Shown here: positions 17,432-27,373 of the stretch, one piece after another
Layout of the letters: the number at the start of each line of letters is the position of its first letter
Position numbering within the stretch: position 1 is the first letter of the stretch
Notes under the pieces: generated by a model
The model's input: only the letters and a program-made list of their open reading frames with translations
Databases searched by the model: none
What the model was told of the DNA's origin: nothing
Assembly (NCBI RefSeq): GCF_001618145.1
Contig: NZ_LQNF01000013.1
Location: forward strand, 62,001-126,000
Direction: 5' to 3'
DNA: 64,000 nucleotides
DNA from: Oceanobacillus damuensis
GTDB lineage: Bacteria; Bacillota; Bacilli; Bacillales; Amphibacillaceae
Position numbers and translations under genes: made by a program

Positions 17432-18256
17432 TTATTTAATTCCCGATGAAGTAAATGTGCCGATAATATACTTTTGAAAAATTAAATATAATATAAGCGG
17501 AATGATCATCGTGATAACCGATACGGCCATCGCGACCGTAAAGTTCGTTCCACCCTCTGAACTGATAAACATTTGCAATGCTAATGGCAATGTATAATTG
17601 TCTGTTGTTTTCAAAATAAGAACAGGCCAGACAAATTCATTCCATGTACTGATGAAAAACCAGATTCCAACCGCTGTCACAGCAGGCCGGACAAGTGGCA
17701 GGACGATATCCTTCATAATCCTCCTGTGCCCCATATTGTCCAGTCTGGCAACTTCTACGAGAGAGACCGGAATGCTTTTCATCGATTGCCGGATTAAGAA
17801 AATACCTACCGCATCCGCCAGCTGCGGCAGCATCACTCCCCATATACTATCCAATAGACCCATTTCAGAAATAATTAAGTAGTTTGGAATCATCGTTACG
17901 GTAAAGGGAATGAAGATGGTACCGATTAATACAAAATACAAGATTTCTTTTCCTTTGAAATCAAAATAAACGAATGCATAGGCTGCTAAAAAGGAAGTAA
18001 CGATTTTAAAAATCGTAACGACCGATGCAATGATGAAAGTATTCATCGTAATCTGTAGAATAGGCAAAGTGTCAAATAATGTAATATAGTTTTCTAAAGA
18101 TGGGTGTAATGGAAGAATGTTTAGTACATTATTATAAGCATCCTGCAATGGTTTAAAGGACATTCCAACCGCATAGATAATTGGAAATACCAATATAAGA
18201 ACCGTTGCCATAAAAATAATATGCCATGTAAGTGCTACTGCTCGGTTAGTTTTCAT
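17432..18256 (-). CDS. ugpE: Carbohydrate ABC permease, UgpE/MalG type
   Basis: A 274-residue inner-membrane permease with six predicted helices. The EAA loop reads EVARLDNMGHRRIMKDIVLPLVRP, and the N-terminus (HIIFMATVLILVFPIIYAVGMSFKP) is typical of MalG-type subunits. It overlaps the end of the partner permease by 11 bases. Assignment to glycerol-3-phosphate rests on the GlpP gene and leader upstream, not on the permease sequence. Confidence 0.85.
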   Translation of the reverse strand: MKTNRAVALTWHIIFMATVLILVFPIIYAVGMSFKPLQDAYNNVLNILPLHPSLENYITLFDTLPILQITMNTFIIASVVTIFKIVTSFLAAYAFVYFDFKGKEILYFVLIGTIFIPFTVTMIPNYLIISEMGLLDSIWGVMLPQLADAVGIFLIRQSMKSIPVSLVEVARLDNMGHRRIMKDIVLPLVRPAVTAVGIWFFISTWNEFVWPVLILKTTDNYTLPLALQMFISSEGGTNFTVAMAVSVITMIIPLILYLIFQKYIIGTFTSSGIK

Positions 18257-19160
18257 AATAGATTCCCCGCTCTACAAGCTTAAACTCCAGAAATAATAAA
18301 ATAAGAAAAAGGGCCATGGTTATAATTGATATGGCAGCTGAGTGTCCCGTTCGATAAACGACAAAAGCCTCATGATATGCATGATAGATCAAATTAGAGC
18401 TTGCATAGTCCGGTCCTCCCTGTGTAATGACCTTCACCGGCGTAAACACATACTGCAAGCTTTGCACGATGGTAATGATGAAAACATAGATCCCAGTTGC
18501 ACTGCTCATCGGCAAGATAATCTGCAGGAACAGCCGCCATAATGGAACATTATCCAAGCGGGCAGATTCAATCACTTCTCTTGATATCCCATTAATTGAC
18601 GCATAGAGAAGAATAAAATTATACCCGAACACTTTCCAGGACGTAATCAGACTCAGGACAAGAATGACCCAGCCTTGGGTTTTCGTCCAATTGGGAATTT
18701 CCAAACCAAGCCAGCCAAAAATAATCGCCAGCGGGCCGGAAACAGGGTTTAATATCCAAGTGAATAAAATCGATCCGACTACTAAAGAAATAAAAGCCGG
18801 CAAAAACATGGCACTTTTGTAAAACCCGTTAAATCGTTTCAATACAACATCAATCACGAAAGCAAATATGTAAGGGACAACACAATTAATTGCCAGCAAC
18901 AAGACAATATAAAGAAAGGTATTACCGATGATCCGATATGTTTTCGAATCACTTAAAACCTCCATATAATTCCTTAATCCAACAAATTCCTTTTCGGGGC
19001 TAATCATATTCCAGTCAAAAAAACTTAAATAGACCGTGTATAGAAAAGGCCAGAAAGTAAAGATAGCAAAAACAATGATGGAAGGAATGAGAAGCCCATA
19101 TCCAAACGCATTTCCCCGATTTTTATTAAACTTTCCCCATATTCCAGTTAGCGTACTCAT
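18246..19160 (-). CDS. ugpA: Carbohydrate ABC permease, UgpA/MalF type
   Basis: A 304-residue permease. The first helix is GYGLLIPSIIVFAIFTFWPFLYTVYLSFFDW, and the EAA loop is ESARLDNVPLWRLFLQIILP. I start it at the ATG at 19160, with GGAGG 8 bases upstream, not at the ATG at 19175. It pairs with the following UgpE-type subunit. The 185 bases between it and the binding-protein stop hold no further gene I can support. Confidence 0.85.
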   Translation of the reverse strand: MSTLTGIWGKFNKNRGNAFGYGLLIPSIIVFAIFTFWPFLYTVYLSFFDWNMISPEKEFVGLRNYMEVLSDSKTYRIIGNTFLYIVLLLAINCVVPYIFAFVIDVVLKRFNGFYKSAMFLPAFISLVVGSILFTWILNPVSGPLAIIFGWLGLEIPNWTKTQGWVILVLSLITSWKVFGYNFILLYASINGISREVIESARLDNVPLWRLFLQIILPMSSATGIYVFIITIVQSLQYVFTPVKVITQGGPDYASSNLIYHAYHEAFVVYRTGHSAAISIITMALFLILLFLEFKLVERGIYYEN

Positions 19161-19345
19161 TTGAACTTCCTCCACTTACTTTATTAGGATGATAAACTTG
19201 GCCGCTTTGGGTACGGTACCAATCAAAAGCGGGCCAGTTTATCTTTTTGTAACGGATGAGAAACTTTAAAACTGTCCCATCTGATACATTCAACCAGGAC
19301 ATTCGTCTAAAGGTCTGGCGAATGCCTGGTTTGTTGACAATCCAT

Positions 19346-20635
19346 TTACTGAAGCAATTCATTGATTTTATCTTCAGTTTCTGTTAACCCTTCTTCGACA
19401 GTGACGCTTCCTTCAAGGATTCGATCACGCAGATCTAAAAGTAATTGTTCTGCTTGCAATCCAGAATCCCCTGGGAAGGAAGCCCAAGAAACGACACCAT
19501 CCATCTGTTCCACTGCAGCAGTCATCATTTCATTTTCCTCTAGATAGGTTTTCAATCCATTCTCAGCATCGGCAACGTCATTCCTTGGTGGGACATATCC
19601 CGTTCCTTTTGTCCAATCGGCCATCGACTCAATACTGTACAAATAAGACATGAATTCCCATGCCGCTTTTTGCTCCTCCTCATTTGGAGCAGTAATCGCA
19701 AGCATTGAGCCACCTGCTGGAAGCTTCGGATCTTTGCCTTCCCATGCCGGAGATTTCACTGCTGCCACATCAAATTGGGCATTGTCCTGGATGTTGGAGC
19801 GCTGCGCAATTGTTGTATAAGCCATTGCCACACTTCCATCAATAAAACTTTGAACACCTTGATCCCATCCGATATGTAAGGCCGTTTCATCCTCTAAAAC
19901 CATGTCAGCCAATAATTCATAAGCCTCAATTCCCTCTTCAGAAGCAAATGTTGCCTTTCCATCTGTAATAAACTGTGCACCATTACTTTCTAATAAAGCC
20001 TGGGTAGCCCAATTATCCGCTGGTTCCTGGAAGTAAAATCCGCTTTTTCCTGTTTCCTCTTTAATCACTTTCGAAAATTCCTTTACTTCTTCCCATGTTT
20101 GCGGTCCATTTTCATCAAGACCTGCTTCCCTTAAAATATCTCGATTAATATATAAAACCGGTGTACTTAAAGAATATGGAACACCTACTTGCTCTCCATC
20201 AGAGTTCTTTGCCAGATCCATTATATTCGGAAGGAACTTATCCTGTAAGAACGTTTTATCCTCCGGAAAATGCTCGTCAATGACTTTCTGTGGAGAAACA
20301 TAGCTGAAATTGTCCGAGAAATAGTTTAAAAAGGACCAGCCAACCTGAACTACCGCTGGAGCATTGCCTGCAGCAGCATCTGCTTGAAGGTTTTGCATTA
20401 ATCCCTTGTACATATCAGGATTATATTTCGCCACAACTTCCACCGTGTCACTTTGTGCATTAAAGTCTTCCACTAATTGCTTTACCGTCTGTCCTCCCTG
20501 TGTTTCTGCATTAACATGCCAATATTCAATGGTCGTTTTCCCATCCGTTGTTGCACTCCCTGCGTCATTCGAATTACATGCTGCCAATAATAAAATAAGT
20601 GCCAAAAACAATGTTGCTCGTAACATTTTTCTCAT
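19346..20635 (-). CDS. ugpB: UgpB-like extracellular solute-binding lipoprotein
   Basis: A 429-residue family 1 binding protein. The signal ends in a lipobox LLLAAC, so the mature protein is anchored by a lipid-modified cysteine. IEYWHVNAETQGG at the mature start and the overall length resemble glycerol-3-phosphate-type binding proteins (UgpB). The ATG at 20635 has GGAG 8 bases upstream; an upstream in-frame ATG at 20737 lies in untranslated leader sequence. It is the first gene after the antitermination leader at 20894-20958. The specificity for glycerol phosphate or glycerophosphodiesters is inferred from GlpP. Confidence 0.82.
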   Translation of the reverse strand: MRKMLRATLFLALILLLAACNSNDAGSATTDGKTTIEYWHVNAETQGGQTVKQLVEDFNAQSDTVEVVAKYNPDMYKGLMQNLQADAAAGNAPAVVQVGWSFLNYFSDNFSYVSPQKVIDEHFPEDKTFLQDKFLPNIMDLAKNSDGEQVGVPYSLSTPVLYINRDILREAGLDENGPQTWEEVKEFSKVIKEETGKSGFYFQEPADNWATQALLESNGAQFITDGKATFASEEGIEAYELLADMVLEDETALHIGWDQGVQSFIDGSVAMAYTTIAQRSNIQDNAQFDVAAVKSPAWEGKDPKLPAGGSMLAITAPNEEEQKAAWEFMSYLYSIESMADWTKGTGYVPPRNDVADAENGLKTYLEENEMMTAAVEQMDGVVSWASFPGDSGLQAEQLLLDLRDRILEGSVTVEEGLTETEDKINELLQ

Positions 20636-20893
20636 TTTCCATTCTCCTCTTATCATAGATTTTAGGCGGATGACTTTGTCGCCCTTATGTAAGTGATGCT
20701 TACTTACTTGTGAAAAAATATGATGATCCATTTTCATTTAAGGACACTTTCTTCTGTTTTTTAAAGATCATCACTGAACCCACATCACATTACAGCCGTC
20801 CTTGTACAATCCATTTGGACAGCGATCATAACTAGATTGCATAACGAAATTCTTCTTATGAAGAACCGATAATTCCACCTCCAGCCGGCAATT

Positions 20894-20999
20894 AAAAAAG
20901 ACCAAAAATATACAGTATATATCTGCCAATAGATATACACTATTTATTTAAGGTCTCTCTAAATGCCCCGTTTATTATTCACTTTTCATTTTTAGTATA
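20894..20999 (-). promoter_or_regulatory. GlpP-type antitermination leader of the ugp-like operon
   Basis: On the minus strand, TATACT (20994-20999) is followed about 35 bases later by a large terminator hairpin. The outer stem is AGAGACC with GGTCTTT (20951-20958 and 20897-20903) and an inner stem pairs GTGTATATCT with AGATATATAC. A run of six T residues ends it. A leader terminator placed 260 bases before the first gene and just after glpP is what GlpP-controlled glp leaders look like in B. subtilis. The exact GlpP contact sequence is not identified. Confidence 0.65.
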
Positions 21000-21043
21000 G
21001 CAACCAATTGTTAATAAGTTATATAGATAATGTAAATTTATCG

Positions 21044-21643
21044 TTAAATTAGTAGATTAATATCTTTTTTCCACATCTCTATATTTGAAGTAGAAACGGC
21101 GATGGCCCCGTTATCAAATGCATTCTTAGCATGCTCTTCTGAAGATAACAACCCACCTGTAATGATCGGTACAGGAGATACTTTCGATAACCTATTAATA
21201 AACTCAGGAACCCTGCTTGGCATGATTTCAATAACATCCGGCTGATTCTTCCCCATATCCTTTTCCAGATTGATGTACATATCCGTATCAATTAAAAAAA
21301 CACGCTGAATGACAAAAATACCCTTTGCTTTCGCTTTTTTTATAATCCCACTCTTTGTCGTAACAATCGCTGCCGGTCTTATGTATTTTTTTACAAAATC
21401 AATCCCATTGTTATCCATCTGAAGTCCGCCAATCCGTTCCACATGCAATATTACCGGCAGATCATGGGACTGGATAAAGTCCACATACCGCTTAACCGTT
21501 AAGATCGTTCCTGTCATTAACAAAACAGCACTGATATTATCCTTATACTTAATCGCCTCTTCTAAATATTTGGGATCCTTGACCGCAGCAACCAGCCTAT
21601 TTTTATACAATTTATCTATCAAAACATTACTACTCTTTTCCAC
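21044..21643 (-). CDS. glpP: GlpP glycerol-3-phosphate-responsive antiterminator
   Basis: A 199-residue protein. It matches the GlpP family throughout: KNRLVAAVKDPKYLEEAI, LMTGTILTVKRYVD, ILHVERIGGL, ATTKSGIIKKAK, IQRVFLIDTDMY, DVIEIMPS, and the phosphate-binding end PIITGGLLSSEEHAKNA...AVSTSN. In B. subtilis GlpP with glycerol-3-phosphate binds glp mRNA leaders and prevents termination. The start is GTG at 21643, with GGAGG 7 bases upstream; the upstream ATG at 21721 is too close to the REP element and lacks a site. The operon it probably controls lies immediately downstream. Glycerol genes glpF, glpK and glpD are not in the window. Confidence 0.9.
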   Translation of the reverse strand: MEKSSNVLIDKLYKNRLVAAVKDPKYLEEAIKYKDNISAVLLMTGTILTVKRYVDFIQSHDLPVILHVERIGGLQMDNNGIDFVKKYIRPAAIVTTKSGIIKKAKAKGIFVIQRVFLIDTDMYINLEKDMGKNQPDVIEIMPSRVPEFINRLSKVSPVPIITGGLLSSEEHAKNAFDNGAIAVSTSNIEMWKKDINLLI

Positions 21644-21753
21644 TAATTCTCCTCCTAGCAGTTTCTCGTATTTGCAGATGAAAAGAGGTAAAGGCCTTAG
21701 TGCAATGTACCCGCATCTCAAAGAATACCCTTTAAATATATCAGAGAACCGTA

Positions 21754-22046
21754 GGGACAGGAACCCCGGTCCAACTAATTAAGCAAACCAATAAACAGGG
21801 GTAAGCCACCCTTGAAACGGCAATCGATGCTAAGTAAGCAATTAAATCTATTCTCAGCTGTGGGGCTCTGTGTACTTGAGCAGAAAATACAGATTTAGAA
21901 TTCCCAACACACTCAGCCTAATCTTTTAGAAAACTTAGTTCTCAACAAGCCTTTCGGTGAAAGCATTAGTTGCACTTATGCAGGTTGGTAAGTTTATTCC
22001 TTCCTACCTGTCAGGAAATGGACCACGGTTCCTGTCCCTCTGGTCC
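21754..22046. mobile_element. REP/MITE-like element, copy 2
   Basis: Left end GGGACAGGAACCCCGGTCC (21754-21772) and right end GGACCACGGTTCCTGTCCC (22020-22038). The left part is closely related to copy 1 (for example CAGCTGTGGGGCTCTGTGTA). Relative to copy 1 it carries about 80 extra bases (about 21930-22010) next to the right end. It separates glpP from the divergently transcribed capA gene. Confidence 0.75.
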
Positions 22047-22180
22047 GCTTTCCCGGTTTTTGTAAGTATTTGTCGTACGATTTTCTATAAAAATGCATTT
22101 TAATTTTGATATAATTCATATAATTGTCTTATGCAAATGCACCCCAAAAATAAAAAAACAAAAACAATGGAGTTGATAAA

Positions 22181-23323
22181 ATGACAATACGATCTATTCC
22201 TTTCTTGCTTTGCTTTTCCTTTCTTTTATCTCAACAACCGTATCAACATCCATTTATCGAAGAAATAAAGACAGCTATTACACCAGACCTGCTTAATTAT
22301 TTTACGCTTATAGATTTTTCTCCACTTGTTGATAAAGTAACTAACTATGAAAATACGGTAACGATAAGTGCTGCAGGTGATGTCACGATAGGCAGTGATG
22401 ATAGCTTTGGATACGATGGTACATTCCATCATGAAGTGGACCAATCTGGCCTTGAGCACTTCGGAAAGAATGTTGCCCCCATCTTTAAAAATGACGACTT
22501 AACGATTACTAATCTGGAAACCACGTTAACTTCCAGCCAAAATAAAGCCAAGAAAACATTTCGGTTTGCCGGAAAACCATCCTATACAGAAATCTTGGAT
22601 TTATCGGGAATAGATGCAGTAAATCTCGCTAACAATCACACGTATGATTACCTGGAAAAGGGATACGAAGACACGGTTATAAATCTTGATACATACCATA
22701 TAGATTCGTTTGGATATGACAAGTTTTTGTTAAAGGAAATAAATGGTATTGCTATCGGTGCTTTGGGATATAACGGATGGAATGATACAAGTGAAGTACG
22801 TCACCAAATTGAAACAGATATCTCCTCATTAAAAGAACAAGGTGCACAGATTGTCATCGCTAACTTTCATTGGGGAGAGGAGCGGCATTATCATCCAAAT
22901 GCCACACAGCAATCTCTGGGGAGGTTCGCAATTGATGCAGGTGCGGATTTAGTACTTGGTCACCATCCACACGTGGTACAAGGGATTGAGGAATATAACT
23001 CAAAACATATCGTTTATAGTCTTGGAAACTTTATGTTTGGCGGAAACCGAAACCCTGATGACAAAGATACATTTATTTTTCAGCAAACCTTTCATTTTGC
23101 CTTTGACGAGCTAACGGATAAGAAGGATATAATGATTATTCCAACAAGTATTTCTTCCGTCACGAATCGAAATAACTACCAGCCGACTCCACTGGAAGGA
23201 AACGAGGCAGAACGCGTGCTGAATAAGATATTGACGCTAAGTGATGAAATACCTGAGAATGCTTTTGCTTATAGAGATTATAGTGATGAGGAAAGTATTG
23301 CTGTATTTTCGAGTGGGGAGTAA
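22181..23323 (+). CDS. CapA family metallophosphatase-like protein
   Basis: A 380-residue protein of the CapA/PgsA family (calcineurin-like fold). An N-terminal hydrophobic segment (IPFLLCFSFLLSQQ) exports or anchors it. Family blocks are AAGDVTIG, ITNLETTLT, VNLANNHTYDY, ANFHWGEERHYHPN and LGHHPHVVQGIE, then YSLGNFMFGG. CapA proteins take part in poly-gamma-glutamate capsule work, but many members have unknown roles, and no capBC genes lie here. GGAG lies 8 bases before the ATG. A C-terminal duplicate fragment of the gene is found at 34609-34925. Confidence 0.85.
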   Translation: MTIRSIPFLLCFSFLLSQQPYQHPFIEEIKTAITPDLLNYFTLIDFSPLVDKVTNYENTVTISAAGDVTIGSDDSFGYDGTFHHEVDQSGLEHFGKNVAPIFKNDDLTITNLETTLTSSQNKAKKTFRFAGKPSYTEILDLSGIDAVNLANNHTYDYLEKGYEDTVINLDTYHIDSFGYDKFLLKEINGIAIGALGYNGWNDTSEVRHQIETDISSLKEQGAQIVIANFHWGEERHYHPNATQQSLGRFAIDAGADLVLGHHPHVVQGIEEYNSKHIVYSLGNFMFGGNRNPDDKDTFIFQQTFHFAFDELTDKKDIMIIPTSISSVTNRNNYQPTPLEGNEAERVLNKILTLSDEIPENAFAYRDYSDEESIAVFSSGE

Positions 23324-23475
23324 GTTGTTAAATAAAGGGCTCTTTTGGTCGTTGTTTTTGAGTGACGTACTATCCAATATTCCGTCTGAGGTTTTCCCTC
23401 TCTTTTGAACTATTACGCTTTGATAAAACACTTTCATCATACTTTGAGGCTGGGACAAAAGTGTTCTAGTTATAA

Positions 23476-23533
23476 AAAAATCCGAACTATGATTCGAATT
23501 CTTTGGTTAGAATTCAAATTAGTTCGGATTTTT
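23476..23533. terminator. Bidirectional terminator between capA and the phosphodiester glycosidase gene
   Basis: AAATCCGAACTA...GAATTCT pairs with AGAATTC...TAGTTCGGATTT, with A-runs before and T-runs after, so it can serve both converging genes. It is preceded by GAGGCTGGGACAAAA, a string I associate with intergenic repeats in other Firmicutes; that recollection is not verified. Confidence 0.75.
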
Positions 23534-23633
23534 CTTCTTAAAAGCTTGCTTATCCTGAAATTAATTGTTTTTATTAATGGAACTTTTAATTTATATCTCA
23601 GTCCCTTATTATTTAGCTGCTAAAAACTGCCAA

Positions 23634-26600
23634 TTACTCTACCACCAACTCATGTACTGCCTCTACATTATTCGAGATGACTTTCAATGAAATCTCACCG
23701 CTTGTAAGTGCGGTAAGTTCTCCTGTCGCTGGATTGAATACTGCGGCATATTTGTTAGATATTTTCGCGTGTTCTAATTTATCACCTGAGCCAATAAATA
23801 CATTGTCACTGCCTTCCCAATTAACAGACGCTGGGTAGCTGAGTGGAAAATCCAGATTTCCAGCTTGATGACCTGTTGCTGTAATATCGGCAGTTTCACC
23901 AGCTTTAATTGTTTCCGGTGCATTTATCGTTATCGAATCTAATGCTGGACGAATCTCTACTTCAATCCAATCCGAATCCTTTACTTTACTTTGCTCTGCT
24001 CCTTGTTCTGGGCCAAATGCATGGTCAGGAACAGGTGTTGGATCAATGCCAAACATGGTCCAAGCATAAAATCCACCATTATCAGGTGTTCCGTATGGAG
24101 ATTTACCTGATGGTCCAACAATCAAATATGGAACTCCTTCTACACGTTCCAGGTGAACCATATGAGCATGACCGCTAATGTAGATAGCACCTTTTCCATT
24201 GGAAGTTTCTCGGAAATCGGTTAACCAATCCTCCATTAGCGCAGCCTCCTTCTGGTCGGAGAGTTGACTATTTTTTGTTGGCAGTGGGTCGCGTGTAGGG
24301 TGATGACCAACAACAACGACATTATTAATGGTCGGATCTGTCGCTGCATCATTTAAGGATTGCTTCAGCTCAACCAGCTGGTCAAAATCACTAATACGAT
24401 AACTGCCAGTCGATGTATCAAGCAGAATAAATCGTGTTCCATTATGATCAAAGCTATAGCGATTCTCTTCAAATACATTTAAGAAGTTATCTAATGTTCC
24501 TGGCCCCTGAATTTCGTGATTACCAGGAATATAATAGACTGGGATGTCCCCTATTTCTTCTTCCAATATTTGTTTAGCCAATTCGAAATCCTCTTCCCAA
24601 GCTGTATCCACAAGGTCACCATTAATAACAATGAATTCAGGGTTTTCTGCGACAATCTCACGTAAAGACTCTCGGGCCATTTGTACTTGACGACTATTTG
24701 GAGAACTTGCAACAAACTGGCTATCTGCTAGCATTGCAAATTTCCAGCGATCCTCTCCAATCGTATCGTTTTGAACAATCAATGGATCTGGTTTAGCCAC
24801 TTCTCTTTCTGGCATTTCAATGCTTGGCGGAACTTCAACAACTAAATTATCATAAACTAATTGGCCTGTGTACTGCTTACTTGCACTCGTTTCAATCGCG
24901 CCAATCGTTCTTAATTCTAACGGATATTGCACACCTTCTGGAATATTCATCTCGATATTTTCCCAACCTGTCCACGTTACATACGGACCGTACAAATAAT
25001 AGTACGTTCCAGCTGCATCGCGCAACGTGAAGGACATCCATTCTCCTTTTCCTTCTCCTTTAACGGACATGCCTATTTTTCTAGGCTCTCCAGGGAGCAT
25101 CATTGTTGAAACTGGATGAGCATTTGCTGTTCTCGTTCCGGTTGATAATGAAAAATCATAATTGACCAGTAATCCATTTCCTTCTACCCCATCTGTTGTT
25201 CCTAAGCTTCCAGAACCACGAGCAGTAGAAAACCTCCATTCGTCTGCCGTATCTTCAAAATCTGAAATCTGCACTGTTTCCATCCCTATTGATACCGGAA
25301 GCTCAACACGCTTGTCCTTCACACTGATTGTAATCAGTGCAGATGTACCATCCTGTTTTGGCTCTACTGAAAAAGTGCCATCGTGATTTTCTTCTATGAA
25401 AATAATAGAATCATTATAGTCTAATTCCATATCAAGTGCTTCAATCGGTGCAGCATAACCATCCTTATCATAACCAATAACCGAGAAGACTCCGTTTTTC
25501 CCCATTTCAAGACCAAGATACGATTGTGAAGTTTCCAATCGATCCAGCTCACCAAGTACCGTAATATCCTTTGTTCCTTTTGCCGATTCAATTTGCGCCT
25601 GCGCTACTGCCGACCCTGACTTTTCCGCATAAAAAACACCAGATTCATCAAACGATCCAACATCTGCTGGAAGCGCCTGCCACCTTATTCCCTCTACATT
25701 GACAGGGGAATAATTTTCATCATGACCGAGACCGACAAAGCTTCTGCTTAAGCCCGGAAAAACACGATGGCTATTATCATCCTCCACCACAGTTTGAACG
25801 GCAAAGTTTGATAGCTCCCCGCTCCCCGCTTCAGCAAAGATTCCAATTCCATTGGATACATACCGCTCCGTTCCATCTGATGGATTATTTACAATATCGG
25901 CATCTGTTTCCCCTGGCTTACGTGCAACCATGGTAGAAGAACCGCCACCATCCAGATTCAATGCTTGGTACGCACCATATTCCTTCATCAATTCCCCCAT
26001 TTCTTTATACGTCATTCCGCGGCTGTCCACTTGACGGCCGTCAATAATTCCTAAAATCATCGTTTGCCCGTCCTCTGAGAAACCGACCGCTGTCCTTGGT
26101 GCGGTTAAATTGTCATCTATATTTGTTGGTACCTGGCCATTTTCTACTAAAATCGTATTTCCACCGATGGCAAAATTCATTAAAGCATCTCTATCGATTT
26201 TCGGTGCGTAGGAAACGTTTACTTCATCACCAACGGAAAGTTCTTTTAAATAATCCGCACCCGTTTCTCGACCAACAAGTACAAATGTGTTTTCTTCTAT
26301 TGCTCCTCGTCCTACTTCATTGGAGACAGCAGTCACTTTACCGTCTTGGACTGTTACTTCATATACAGAACTTCCGGCATTCGCTCGTTGTGCTTCTCCC
26401 CAAACTGGTGTATAGACCCCAATTCCGTTCGATGGAATGCTCGACTGGTTCAATGCCGCAAGCGGTCGCTCACCATTCGGAAGCTGAACAGTGCCTTCCA
26501 AAAAAATAGAGGTAATGTCCCCAATTCCATGTTCATTTACTCCAGCTGTTAACGTATGCGATCCTTGTGGTCCTTTTAATAATGAACCACTTTCAATCAT

Positions 26601-27026
26601 TGTACCGGACGGAGCTTTCGTATTATTAATATCAAAAAAGTCCCCATTTACTCCGCCAACTGCACCAGATTGTTTAGCCATTTCTGATAATGGCTTGGAA
26701 TCAGTAATGACACCTGAATAGAGCAAATCCGCAGAAACTGCTTCATTTGCAAGATCAACCGTCATCACTTCTCCATTTAACCACCCACGCGCATCAAACC
26801 GCTCAAAGTGAGTCAGTTCTATTCCCGGTCCAATTGTTGTTGTCTCTTCACTTGAAACAATTGTCTTTCCAGCTGGGCCTACTGTAATAATCGGCTCCGT
26901 TTTATCCGATGACGCAGATCTGGAATCAGCTACAGGATTTTCCTTCGCAAGCGCAACTGGCGCTGGAAAAACAGATGTTAAGAAGAGCAAACTAGCAAAC
27001 ATACTACTGATCCATTTTCGGTTCAA
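23634..27026 (-). CDS. Secreted phosphodiester glycosidase (NAGPA)-metallophosphatase fusion
   Basis: A 1130-residue exported protein with a Sec signal (cleavage near VALA-KE). Residues about 80-395 form a NAGPA-type phosphodiester glycosidase domain with GGVNGDFFDI and LDGGGSSTM (358-366). An Ig-like and a beta-sandwich carbohydrate-binding-like region follow (about 400-740). Residues about 760-1020 form a calcineurin-like phosphoesterase with ADSQF, NGDLVD, GNHE (near 834), GHHPT and GHAHM (near 954). The C-terminus is another Ig/Big-like domain. The pairing suggests cleavage of sugar-phosphodiester polymers followed by phosphate removal. The start is TTG at 27026, with GGGAGGG 9 bases upstream. 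Confidence 0.85.
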   Translation of the reverse strand: MNRKWISSMFASLLFLTSVFPAPVALAKENPVADSRSASSDKTEPIITVGPAGKTIVSSEETTTIGPGIELTHFERFDARGWLNGEVMTVDLANEAVSADLLYSGVITDSKPLSEMAKQSGAVGGVNGDFFDINNTKAPSGTMIESGSLLKGPQGSHTLTAGVNEHGIGDITSIFLEGTVQLPNGERPLAALNQSSIPSNGIGVYTPVWGEAQRANAGSSVYEVTVQDGKVTAVSNEVGRGAIEENTFVLVGRETGADYLKELSVGDEVNVSYAPKIDRDALMNFAIGGNTILVENGQVPTNIDDNLTAPRTAVGFSEDGQTMILGIIDGRQVDSRGMTYKEMGELMKEYGAYQALNLDGGGSSTMVARKPGETDADIVNNPSDGTERYVSNGIGIFAEAGSGELSNFAVQTVVEDDNSHRVFPGLSRSFVGLGHDENYSPVNVEGIRWQALPADVGSFDESGVFYAEKSGSAVAQAQIESAKGTKDITVLGELDRLETSQSYLGLEMGKNGVFSVIGYDKDGYAAPIEALDMELDYNDSIIFIEENHDGTFSVEPKQDGTSALITISVKDKRVELPVSIGMETVQISDFEDTADEWRFSTARGSGSLGTTDGVEGNGLLVNYDFSLSTGTRTANAHPVSTMMLPGEPRKIGMSVKGEGKGEWMSFTLRDAAGTYYYLYGPYVTWTGWENIEMNIPEGVQYPLELRTIGAIETSASKQYTGQLVYDNLVVEVPPSIEMPEREVAKPDPLIVQNDTIGEDRWKFAMLADSQFVASSPNSRQVQMARESLREIVAENPEFIVINGDLVDTAWEEDFELAKQILEEEIGDIPVYYIPGNHEIQGPGTLDNFLNVFEENRYSFDHNGTRFILLDTSTGSYRISDFDQLVELKQSLNDAATDPTINNVVVVGHHPTRDPLPTKNSQLSDQKEAALMEDWLTDFRETSNGKGAIYISGHAHMVHLERVEGVPYLIVGPSGKSPYGTPDNGGFYAWTMFGIDPTPVPDHAFGPEQGAEQSKVKDSDWIEVEIRPALDSITINAPETIKAGETADITATGHQAGNLDFPLSYPASVNWEGSDNVFIGSGDKLEHAKISNKYAAVFNPATGELTALTSGEISLKVISNNVEAVHELVVE

Positions 27027-27210
27027 CTTAAATCCCTCCCTGTTTTTTAAAAAGTAGATTAGAAACTGAAATTAATAAAGACAAATACTTAAATATCCTC
27101 CCTCCTCTTCCTTTCTACTCTAATACTAGCAAAGCAATATTTAATAAATGTATGAATATTATAAATTTTTATAGGATAAAAGGAGGAGGTATATTTACGT
27201 TTCTGACCCA

Positions 27211-27373
27211 GGGGGACAGTGACCCAGGGGGACAGGAACCCTGGTCCAACTAACAAGTTAAACTCCTTCTCCGCGAAGGGCTCTGTATATCGAGTAGAAA
27301 ATACAGACTCAGTACTGCCAGCAAACTCGGTTAAAACTATAAAAATGAACTGCGGTTCTGTCCTTCTAGTTCT
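27211..27373. mobile_element. REP/MITE-like element, copy 3 (degenerate, short)
   Basis: A clean left end GGGACAGGAACCCTGGTCC at 27229-27247, preceded by a partial tandem end (GGGGGACAGTGACCC). The interior is shortened but keeps GGGCTCTGTATA and CAGACTCAGTACTGCCA. The right end is decayed (GAACTGCGGTTCTGTCC, about 27347-27363). A 360-bp segment shared with 51776-52135 begins at its right border. Confidence 0.6.

Noticed and set aside
19126-19362. A 78-codon minus-strand frame between ugpB and ugpA
   Set aside because: It overlaps both neighbours in another frame and has no ribosome site or motif.
26096-26509. A 137-codon plus-strand frame inside the NAGPA fusion gene
   Set aside because: It is an antisense shadow of a strongly supported 1130-residue protein.
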